6,742 nucleotides of DNA, taken from the NCBI GenBank assembly GCA_903839965.1, contig CAIMEK010000493.1:1-6742 (forward strand). Direction: 5' to 3'. The notes beneath the pieces were generated by a model that was not told the DNA's origin, ran no database searches, and saw only the letters and a program-made list of their open reading frames with translations. Positions 1-5,205 of this stretch are shown here, one piece after another; positions within the stretch are counted from its first letter, which is position 1; each line of letters begins with the position of its first letter. This DNA is from an uncultured Acetobacteraceae bacterium (GTDB lineage Bacteria; Pseudomonadota; Alphaproteobacteria; Acetobacterales; Acetobacteraceae). The position numbers were made by a program, and so were the translations under genes.

Positions 1-539
1 AGGAACACATAGGCCGGGCCGCCGCCCGAGACGGCGGTGACCGGGTCGATCAGCGCCTCGTCGTCGACCCAGGCGACCGCGCCGACGGCGGCGAGCAGGC
101 GGTCGCACAGCGCGCGTTGGGCGGGGCTGACGGCGGGGCCGGCACAGGCCACCGTGATGCCCTGACGCACCGCGGCCGGCGTGTTGGGCATGGCCCGCAC
201 CACCGCGGCCGCCTCGCCGAGCAGGCCGCGCAGGCCGGCGATCGTGCGGCCGGCCATGATGGAGAGGAACACCGCGCCGGGGGCGAAGCGGGCATAGGCC
301 GGCAGCACTTCGGCCGCGCGCTGCGGCTTCACCGCCAGCACCACCGCGGCCGGGGCGAAGGGAGCCGGGATGGCGGCGGCATCCGCCAGCACCCTCACTT
401 CCGGGCCGGGCGCGGCGGGCAGCGCCGGATCGACGGCGATGGAGGCGGCCAGGCCGCGCTCGCGCCAGCCGGCCAGCATGGCGCCGCCCATCTTGCCGAA
501 GCCGACGAGCAGGATGGACGGAATGGCCCCGGTGCTCAC
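1..539 (-). CDS. proC: Pyrroline-5-carboxylate reductase, N-terminal 179 residues (3' end beyond window)
   Basis: ProC catalyses the last step of proline synthesis in the cytoplasm, reducing 1-pyrroline-5-carboxylate to L-proline with NAD(P)H. The visible 179 residues begin with a Rossmann dinucleotide-binding motif, GFGKMG, at residues 13-18. The family hallmark MPNTP follows at 117-121, and the start of the substrate-binding block, AVSGGGPAYVF, lies at 169-179. Family members are about 265-275 residues, so the missing C-terminal third holds the dimerisation domain. The chosen start is GTG at 539, four bases after the YbjN stop. It is the only start that keeps the whole nucleotide-binding strand; the next ATG lies inside the motif. 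No strong Shine-Dalgarno is seen, so translation is probably coupled to the upstream gene. One oddity is that the usual GSGPAY reads GGGPAY, with Gly at residue 173. Identification is secure; the exact start is less so. Confidence 0.95.
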   Translation of the reverse strand, partial: MSTGAIPSILLVGFGKMGGAMLAGWRERGLAASIAVDPALPAAPGPEVRVLADAAAIPAPFAPAAVVLAVKPQRAAEVLPAYARFAPGAVFLSIMAGRTIAGLRGLLGEAAAVVRAMPNTPAAVRQGITVACAGPAVSPAQRALCDRLLAAVGAVAWVDDEALIDPVTAVSGGGPAYVF

Positions 540-543
540 GGGA

Positions 544-1047
544 TCAGGCTTCGCCGGCGCATTCGAGCATGGCGGCGGCCAGCGCGTCGGTCGGCGTCTT
601 GCCGCCCCAGAGCACGAACTGGAAGGCCGGGAAGAAGCGCTCGCACTCGGTGATGGCGATGTCCACCATGTCCTCCAGGCTTTCACTGGAGGCGCCCGGC
701 GCCCCGCGCAGCAGCATGGAATGGCGGAAGACGGGCATGCCGTCGTCGCTGTCCATGCCGAAATGGCCGATCCACAGCCGCTCGTTGGCCAGCGCCAGGA
801 GTTCGTACAGGGCGCCGCGGCACTTCTCGGGCACCTTCAGGTCGAAGGCGCAGGTGAACTGCATGGCGCTGATCTCGGTCGACCAGCTGAAATACAGCCC
901 GTAGTCGCACCACTTGCCCGGTGCCTCGGCCGCCATTTCGCAATCGCTGCGGCGATCGAACGCCCAGTCGTTGGCGCTGGCGATCTGCTCCAGCATATCC
1001 AGCGGATTGGCGGAGCGTTCGAAGCTGGTGCTCATCATAGCTGACAT
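544..1047 (-). CDS. YbjN domain-containing protein
   Basis: This 167-residue soluble protein belongs to the alphaproteobacterial branch of the YbjN family. The fold resembles type III secretion chaperones, but the molecular role is unknown; E. coli YbjN has been linked to stress and motility phenotypes. Features I recognise are NPLDMLEQIASANDWAF (14-30), a WCDYGLYFSW block (46-55), ELLALANERLWIGHF (82-96), FRHSMLLRG (107-115) and the C-terminal CERFFPAFQFVLWGGK (135-150). There is no signal peptide or membrane segment. The frame stays open upstream to 1206, but ATG 1047 is preferred: a GGGAGA Shine-Dalgarno sits six bases before it, and family similarity begins just after it. Two in-frame ATGs at 1038 and 1035 are alternatives. 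It is followed four bases later by proC, and this pairing is common in alphaproteobacteria. Confidence 0.9.
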   Translation of the reverse strand: MSAMMSTSFERSANPLDMLEQIASANDWAFDRRSDCEMAAEAPGKWCDYGLYFSWSTEISAMQFTCAFDLKVPEKCRGALYELLALANERLWIGHFGMDSDDGMPVFRHSMLLRGAPGASSESLEDMVDIAITECERFFPAFQFVLWGGKTPTDALAAAMLECAGEA

Positions 1048-1053
1048 GCGAGG

Positions 1054-1059
1054 TCTCCC
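1054..1059 (-). promoter_or_regulatory. Ribosome binding site that sets the YbjN start
   Basis: GGGAGA on the minus strand, six bases upstream of ATG 1047. It supports this start over the longer open frame that begins at 1206. Confidence 0.7.
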
Positions 1060-1168
1060 GCGGTGAGGAAGGCCGGTAGGCACTCGGCGCGCGCCGGCGG
1101 CCAAGGTCAGCGAGGCACTTGCCCGGTCGGACCCCTTCGATGGCCGAGTCCCCGGCACTCCGGGAACA

Positions 1169-1198
1169 ACCCTAGAGGGCCAGGGAATCGCGCCGCAA
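1169..1198 (-). promoter_or_regulatory. Possible sigma-70 promoter for ybjN-proC
   Basis: On the minus strand, TTGCGG (1198-1193) and TAGGGT (1174-1169) are separated by 18 bases. Each hexamer matches the consensus at only three of six positions, though the TTG and TA...T anchor bases are kept. It lies in the 220-bp gap (1048-1267) between ubiK and the YbjN gene and would give a 5' leader of about 115 bases. The rest of this gap shows no gene. It holds one short inverted repeat (1219-1239) and a GC hairpin directly after the ubiK stop that lacks a T-tract. Confidence 0.35.
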
Positions 1199-1218
1199 GG
1201 GCTCAACGCTGCGCGCGC

Positions 1219-1239
1219 TGAAGTTCAGGTGTCACTTCA
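1219..1239. repeat. Perfect inverted repeat, 6-bp arms with 9-bp spacer
   Basis: TGAAGT (1219-1224) and ACTTCA (1234-1239) are exact reverse complements flanking nine bases. The site is AT-rich compared with its surroundings and lies about 20-40 bp upstream of the candidate -35 of the ybjN-proC promoter, where an activator could bind. It could equally be chance, since six-base arms are short. No regulator is suggested by the sequence. Confidence 0.25.
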
Positions 1240-1267
1240 TGTTGGCACACGACCCGCGGGGGCGCGG

Positions 1268-1585
1268 TCAGGCGATCATCCCGGGGCCGCCGCCGACCGG
1301 GGCCGGGGGGGCCTCCAGCACCGCCACCCTTGCCTCCAGCGCCGCCAGCCGGACCAGCGCCTCGTTGAGCCTGGCTTCGGCCGCCTCCTGGCCCGCGCGG
1401 GCATTGGCGGCAAGTTCCATGGCGGCGTCGAGGTCGTCGCGCTTCACCAGGTCCAGTTTGCGGATCATCTCCTCGATGCGCGCGCGCGCCACCGCCTCGG
1501 CCTCGTCGCGCAGGCCGGACAGCGCCGATATGGCGCCCCCAGCCACGCCGGCCAGGTCGTCGAAAATACGCGGTCGCTCGGCCAT
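1268..1585 (-). CDS. ubiK: UbiK / BMFP-family ubiquinone biosynthesis accessory factor
   Basis: This 105-residue protein belongs to the BMFP/UbiK family (E. coli YqiC; Brucella membrane fusogenic protein). In E. coli, UbiK binds UbiJ and assists the soluble Ubi complex in aerobic ubiquinone synthesis. The N-terminal amphipathic part, RIFDDLAGVAGGAISALSG (6-24), fits the membrane-associating segment. The family core DLVKRDDLDAAMELAANAR (45-63) corresponds to the usual VxREEFD...AxxAR. Residues 66-92 are a heptad-like Ala/Leu/Glu coiled coil, and the tail is Pro/Gly-rich. The start is decided by a perfect AGGAGG five bases before ATG 1585. An in-frame GTG at 1591 overlaps that site and is unlikely. 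The gene is transcribed divergently from hldD. It is followed 220 bp later by the YbjN gene, so the three leftward genes may or may not share a transcript. Confidence 0.9.
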   Translation of the reverse strand: MAERPRIFDDLAGVAGGAISALSGLRDEAEAVARARIEEMIRKLDLVKRDDLDAAMELAANARAGQEAAEARLNEALVRLAALEARVAVLEAPPAPVGGGPGMIA

Positions 1586-1590
1586 CGCCA

Positions 1591-1596
1591 CCTCCT
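1591..1596 (-). promoter_or_regulatory. Consensus ribosome binding site of ubiK
   Basis: A perfect AGGAGG on the minus strand, five bases upstream of ATG 1585. It is the strongest Shine-Dalgarno in the window. It rules out the in-frame GTG at 1591, which lies within it. Confidence 0.85.
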
Positions 1597-1621
1597 GTCG
1601 GACCCCATGGCATTCGGACGC

Positions 1622-1652
1622 TTTTGCCCGCCGCCACAGCTCCGTATATCGT
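1622..1652 (+). promoter_or_regulatory. Possible hldD operon promoter, very close to the start codon
   Basis: Two overlapping readings are possible: TTTTGC (1622-1627), 17 bases, TATATC (1645-1650); or TTGCCC (1624-1629), 17 bases, TATCGT (1647-1652). Either puts the transcript start about 0-3 bases from ATG 1659. This fits the lack of any Shine-Dalgarno before hldD and suggests a leaderless mRNA. The -10 region is shared with the candidate opposite-strand promoter. Confidence 0.45.
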
Positions 1653-1672
1653 CATCGCATGATACTGGTCAC
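1643..1672 (-). promoter_or_regulatory. Possible ubiK promoter overlapping the hldD promoter
   Basis: On the minus strand, GTGACC (1672-1667) and TATACG (1648-1643) are 18 bases apart, each matching four of six consensus bases. The -35 would lie within hldD codons 3-5. The near-palindrome CGTATATCG (1643-1651) would supply the -10 for both directions. The predicted ubiK leader is about 50 bases and contains the AGGAGG site. Confidence 0.35.
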
Positions 1673-2633
1673 GGGCGGCGCGGGTTTCATCGGTTCCAAT
1701 CTGCATTCGGCCCTGGTGCGCAGGGGGCAGGATACGGTGGTGGTCGATCGGCTGGGGAGCCGGGGGAAGTGGCGCAACCTTGCCGCCCATCCGCCCGGCC
1801 GGCTCATCCCGCCCGAGGATCTGAGCCATTTTCTCGACGGGCACCCTCCGGTGGAACTGGTGTTCCACCTGGGCGCGATCAGCGAAACCACCGCCGCCGA
1901 CGGCGATCACGTGTGGGCGACCAATGTCGAGCTCTCTATGCGGCTATGGCAGTGGTGCGCGGCGCGCGGGGTGCGGCTGGTCTACGCCTCCTCCGCCGCG
2001 ACCTATGGCGACGGCGCCCGCGGCTTCGCCGACGACATCGCCGGGCTGGCGGCGCTGCGGCCGCTCAACCTGTACGGGTGGTCCAAGCATGCTTTCGACC
2101 TGCAGGTGTCGCGCATGCTGGCGGCCGGGCGGCCGCGGCCGCCGCAATGGGTCGGGCTGAAGTTCTTCAACGTCTACGGCCCCAACGAATACCACAAGGG
2201 GTCGATGGTCTCGGTGGTAAAGGTCAAGCACGACGAGGTGGCCGCCGGCCACCCGCCCCGGCTGTTCCGCTCCGCTCGGGCGGACATGGCGGACGGCGAG
2301 CAGCGGCGCGACTTCATCTGGGTCGGCGACGTGGTGGACGTGCTGCTGTGGCTGCTCGACAGCCCCGAGGTGAACGGGCTGTTCAACCTGGGCACCGGGC
2401 AGGCGCGCAGCTACCGCGACCTGGCGCGCGCCGTGTGCAGCGCGGCCGGCGCGGCCGACCGGGTCGAGTTCATCGACATGCCGCAGGCGTTGCGCGGCCA
2501 GTACCAGTCGTTCACCGAGGCGCCGACAGGCCGGCTGCGCGCCGCTGGCTACAGTGGGCAGTTCATGCCGCTGGAGGAGGGGGTGCGCCGCTACGTGCAG
2601 GACTTCCTCGCCACGCCGAACCCGTATCTGTAG
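1659..2633 (+). CDS. hldD: ADP-L-glycero-D-manno-heptose 6-epimerase
   Basis: HldD converts ADP-D-glycero-D-manno-heptose to the L-glycero form used in the LPS inner core, in the cytoplasm with bound NADP. The protein has 324 residues (E. coli HldD has 310). It is an extended short-chain dehydrogenase: TGGAGFIGSN at 5-14 gives the GxxGxxG loop. Catalytic residues are Ser111/112 in YASSAATYG and YxxxK at Tyr139-Lys143 in YGWSKHAFD. The HldD-specific block NVYGPNEYHKGSM (171-183) includes Lys180, equivalent to the second catalytic lysine region of the E. coli enzyme. RRDFIWVGDV (216-225) and LFNLGTGQARSY (241-252) complete the signature. ATG 1659 begins exactly at the first Rossmann strand. No Shine-Dalgarno precedes it, and a -10-like TATATC ends eight bases before the ATG. 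It heads the rightward operon, with lgt eight bases downstream. I am confident of HldD over a generic sugar epimerase because of the NVYGPxExHKGSM block. Confidence 0.93.
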   Translation: MILVTGGAGFIGSNLHSALVRRGQDTVVVDRLGSRGKWRNLAAHPPGRLIPPEDLSHFLDGHPPVELVFHLGAISETTAADGDHVWATNVELSMRLWQWCAARGVRLVYASSAATYGDGARGFADDIAGLAALRPLNLYGWSKHAFDLQVSRMLAAGRPRPPQWVGLKFFNVYGPNEYHKGSMVSVVKVKHDEVAAGHPPRLFRSARADMADGEQRRDFIWVGDVVDVLLWLLDSPEVNGLFNLGTGQARSYRDLARAVCSAAGAADRVEFIDMPQALRGQYQSFTEAPTGRLRAAGYSGQFMPLEEGVRRYVQDFLATPNPYL

Positions 2634-2641
2634 GGCGCCCG

Positions 2642-3451
2642 GTGCTCCCGGTTCTGCTGTTCCCGCAATTCGACCCGGTGCTGGTCCAGCTCGGGCCGTT
2701 CGCCATCCGCTGGTATGCGCTGGCCTATATCGCCAGCCTGGTGATCGGCTGGCGGCTGGTGCGCCGGCTGGCGGCAAGGCCGCCGGTGGTGGCGACCAGC
2801 CTGCAGGTGGACGACTTCCTGACCTGGGCGACGCTGGGCGTGGTGATCGGCGGTCGCCTGGGCTACGTGCTGTTCTACCAGCCCGGCCGGTTCCTGGCGG
2901 CGCCGTGGCAGATCTTGCAGGTCTGGCAGGGCGGCATGAGCTTCCATGGCGGCATGCTGGGGGTGGCAATCGCCGTCGCCTGGTACTGCCGCCGGCAGCA
3001 TATTCCCCTGCTGGGCTTCGCCGACCGCATCGCCATGGTGGCGCCGCTCGGACTCGGGCTGGGCCGCCTCGCCAATTTCATCAACGGCGAGCTGTGGGGC
3101 CGGCCGGCGCCGGAGTGGCTGCCCTGGGCGATGATCTTTCCCGGCGGCGGCCCGGTTGCGCGCCATCCCAGCCAGCTCTACCAGGCCTTGCTGGAGGGCG
3201 CGGTGCTGCTCGGCGTCATGTGGCTGCTGGGCCGCAGCGAAAACATCCGCTGCCGGTTCGGGCTGCTTACGGGCGTTTTCCTGGCGGGCTACGCCATCGC
3301 CCGCATCGTCGGCGAGCTGTTCCGCCAGCCCGATGTCTTCCTGGGGTTCCTGGTGGGCGGCGTCACCATGGGCCAGGTGCTGTCGGTGCCGATGCTGCTG
3401 GCGGGCATCTGGCTGATGACGCGGGCGCGGCCGGTGCGGTCCACCACCTGA
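2642..3451 (+). CDS. lgt: Phosphatidylglycerol--prolipoprotein diacylglyceryl transferase
   Basis: Lgt is an inner-membrane enzyme that transfers diacylglycerol from phosphatidylglycerol to the lipobox cysteine of prolipoproteins, the first step of lipoprotein maturation. The 269-residue protein is hydrophobic, with several membrane segments (about 20-40, 57-78, 103-117, 182-196, 207-223, 233-259). Family motifs are IRWYALAY (22-29), GGMSFHGGMLG (97-107) with His102, the Lgt signature GLGRLANFINGELWGRP (139-155) with Arg142, Asn145 and Glu150, HPSQLYQALLEG (175-186), and RIVGELFRQPD (221-231). The start is GTG 2642, eight bases after the hldD stop. An AGGG at 2632-2635, overlapping that stop, could serve as ribosome binding site. 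The typical FPxFDPV opening begins at residue 7. The frame stays open far upstream (to 1229) across hldD, but that extension is out-of-frame hldD sequence and not part of Lgt. Confidence 0.95.
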   Translation: MLPVLLFPQFDPVLVQLGPFAIRWYALAYIASLVIGWRLVRRLAARPPVVATSLQVDDFLTWATLGVVIGGRLGYVLFYQPGRFLAAPWQILQVWQGGMSFHGGMLGVAIAVAWYCRRQHIPLLGFADRIAMVAPLGLGLGRLANFINGELWGRPAPEWLPWAMIFPGGGPVARHPSQLYQALLEGAVLLGVMWLLGRSENIRCRFGLLTGVFLAGYAIARIVGELFRQPDVFLGFLVGGVTMGQVLSVPMLLAGIWLMTRARPVRSTT

Positions 3452-3453
3452 CG

Positions 3454-4425
3454 ATGGAACGGCTGGATTTTTTCATGGCGCGTGCCAATACCGCCTACTA
3501 CGCGGCGCGGGACCCTTATGCCGATTTCACCACTGCGCCCGAGATCTGCCAGGCCTTCGGCGAGGTGCTGGGACTATGGGCGGCGGTGGTGTGGCAGATG
3601 ATGGGCGCGCCCGACCCGGTGATCCTGGCCGAGGCCGGGCCGGGGCGCGGCACGCTGATGGCGGATGCCCTGCGGGCGATCGGCCGCGCCGTCCCGGCGT
3701 TCGGCAAGGCGCTGCGGCTGCACCTGGTGGAAACCTCGCCGCGGCTGCGCGCCCTGCAGGCCGAGCGGCTGGCGGGGGCAACCTGGCACGACCGGGTGGA
3801 CGACCTGCCGGCGGGGCCCCTGCTGCTGCTGGCCAACGAGTTCCTCGATGCCCTGCCGATCCGCCAGTTCGTTCGCCGCGGCGACGGCTGGACCGAGCGG
3901 TTCGTGGCGAAGGACCGGTTCGTCGAGCAGGCCGCCGCCCCGCCCGACCTCGCGGCGGCCGAGGGCGAGGTGGTGGAGGTGGGCGAGGCGGCGCGGCAGG
4001 TTGCGGCGTCGGTGGGCGCGCGGCTGGCGGCGACCGGCGGGGCGGCGCTGTTGATCGATTACGGTCCCCTCCGGCGGGCCCCGGGCGACAGCCTGCAGGC
4101 GCTGCGCGGCCGGGCGCCGGCCGATCCGCTGGTCGCGGAGGGCGAGGCCGACCTGACCGCCCATGTGGATTTTGCCGCCCTCGCCGCGGCGGGGCGCGCG
4201 GCCGGCGCGGCGGTGCAGGGACCGCTGCCGCAGGGAGTGTTCCTGGCCCGGCTCGGCCTGGGGCCGCGCAACAACGCGCTGGCGCGCGGCCAGCCGCCCG
4301 CGCGCGCGGCCGCGCTGATGGGCGCCGCCCGGCGGCTGCTCGAGCCGCATGCCATGGGGCACCTGTTCAAGGCCCTGGCGCTCTGCCATCCCGCTTTGCC
4401 CGCACTTCCCGGATTCGCCGAATGA
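3454..4425 (+). CDS. Class I SAM-dependent methyltransferase, NDUFAF7/MidA family
   Basis: This 323-residue protein belongs to the family of human NDUFAF7 and Dictyostelium MidA. NDUFAF7 methylates an arginine of the NDUFS2 subunit during assembly of respiratory complex I. A similar bacterial role is inferred, not shown here. Motifs in order are DFTTAPEICQAFGE (24-37), SAM motif I EAGPGRGTL (60-68), LHLVETSPRLR (89-99), ANEFLDALPIRQF (127-139), LLIDYG (199-204), SLQALRGRAPADPL (213-226), GEADLTAHVDF (230-240) and GPLPQGVFL (256-264). The N-terminus is short: only about 23 residues precede TTAPE, where homologues I know usually have 40-60. ATG 3454 is two bases after the lgt stop. No Shine-Dalgarno is visible, so translational coupling to lgt is likely. 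The stop overlaps the pgeF start as ATGA. Arg220 replaces a His common in the DSLQAxRGH stretch. Confidence 0.9.
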   Translation: MERLDFFMARANTAYYAARDPYADFTTAPEICQAFGEVLGLWAAVVWQMMGAPDPVILAEAGPGRGTLMADALRAIGRAVPAFGKALRLHLVETSPRLRALQAERLAGATWHDRVDDLPAGPLLLLANEFLDALPIRQFVRRGDGWTERFVAKDRFVEQAAAPPDLAAAEGEVVEVGEAARQVAASVGARLAATGGAALLIDYGPLRRAPGDSLQALRGRAPADPLVAEGEADLTAHVDFAALAAAGRAAGAAVQGPLPQGVFLARLGLGPRNNALARGQPPARAAALMGAARRLLEPHAMGHLFKALALCHPALPALPGFAE

Positions 4426-5195
4426 CCGATGATCTCTCGCCCGAGTCGCTCACCGCCGACTGGCTGGCGGCGCGGCACGGCTTTTTCACCCGCCGCGGCG
4501 GCGTATCCGAGGGGCCATTCGCCAGCCTCAACTGCAGCATGTCCGGGCGGGACGACCGCGCCGCGGTGATGGAAAACCGTGCCCGCGTGGCCGCCACGCT
4601 CGGCGCCCCGTTGGCTGCCCTGGTCGGGTTGCACCAGGTGCACGGGGCCGAAGTCGTGCCGGTCGCGACGCCGTGGGAGGTGGGGGCGGGGCCACGGGCG
4701 GACGCCCTGGTAACGGACCGGCCCGGCGTCGCGCTGTCCATCGTCACCGCCGATTGCGCGCCGGTGCTGTTCGCCGACCCCGAGGCGGGGGTGGTCGGGG
4801 CCGCCCATGCCGGGTGGCGCGGCGCGGTCGCCGGGGTGCTCGAAGCCACGCTGGCGGCGATGGCCGGGTTGGGTGCCGTGCCGTCGCGCGTGGTGGCGGC
4901 GATCGGGCCGTGCATCGCCCAGGCCTCCTATGAAGTGGGCGCCGATGTGCGCGACGCCGTGCTGGCGCGCGACGGCGCCGATGCGCGCGGCTTTGCCGAC
5001 GGCCGGCGGCCCGGCCACTGGCAGTTCGACCTGCCCGGCTACTGCCTGTCGCGGCTGCTGGCGGCCGGGGTGGCGCGGGCCGGCTGGATCGGGGTCGATA
5101 CGCTGGCGGAGGAGGCGCGCTTTTTCAGCCATCGCCGGCGCACGCTGGCCGGCGGCGGCCCGATTGGTCACCAGATCTCGGCCATCATGCTGTAG
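4422..5195 (+). CDS. pgeF: Peptidoglycan editing factor PgeF (YfiH/LACC1 family)
   Basis: PgeF (E. coli YfiH) is a zinc-dependent cytoplasmic enzyme of the multicopper polyphenol oxidase-like/LACC1 family. In E. coli it removes UDP-MurNAc carrying L-Ser instead of L-Ala and so prevents mis-made peptidoglycan. Purified relatives also act on purine nucleosides, so its full substrate range here is open. The 257-residue protein shows HGFFTRRGGVSEGPFASLN (19-37), HQVHG (71-75), TADCAPVLFADP (109-120), GAAHAGWRG (126-134), IGPCI (161-165) and FFSHRR (234-239). The likely metal ligands are His74, Cys112 and His129; the Cys-His spacing equals that of the E. coli enzyme. ATG 4422 overlaps the methyltransferase stop by four bases, implying translational coupling. 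The length is normal for the family. Adjacency to lgt and this methyltransferase is a recurring alphaproteobacterial arrangement. Confidence 0.94.
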   Translation: MTDDLSPESLTADWLAARHGFFTRRGGVSEGPFASLNCSMSGRDDRAAVMENRARVAATLGAPLAALVGLHQVHGAEVVPVATPWEVGAGPRADALVTDRPGVALSIVTADCAPVLFADPEAGVVGAAHAGWRGAVAGVLEATLAAMAGLGAVPSRVVAAIGPCIAQASYEVGADVRDAVLARDGADARGFADGRRPGHWQFDLPGYCLSRLLAAGVARAGWIGVDTLAEEARFFSHRRRTLAGGGPIGHQISAIML

Positions 5196-5205
5196 ACCAG
5201 CCGCC

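Noticed and set aside
1048..1206. 53-residue N-terminal extension of the YbjN protein
   Set aside because: The GGGAGA site six bases before ATG 1047 and the family start at about NPLD argue for the short form. The extension is low-complexity.
1254..1267. GC hairpin CCGCG-GGGG-CGCGG directly after ubiK as a terminator
   Set aside because: The stem is only five base pairs and no T-tract follows on the minus strand. Such strings are frequent by chance in this base composition.
1229..3451. 740-residue open frame ending as Lgt, which would make a long N-terminal extension or fusion
   Set aside because: Its first 471 codons read hldD out of frame and are rich in Arg/Ala/Gly, as expected for shadow frames in GC-rich DNA. 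Lgt similarity begins only after GTG 2642.
3576..4421. Upstream extension of the PgeF frame through the methyltransferase gene
   Set aside because: This is the methyltransferase read out of frame. PgeF similarity starts just after ATG 4422, which forms a classic ATGA overlap.
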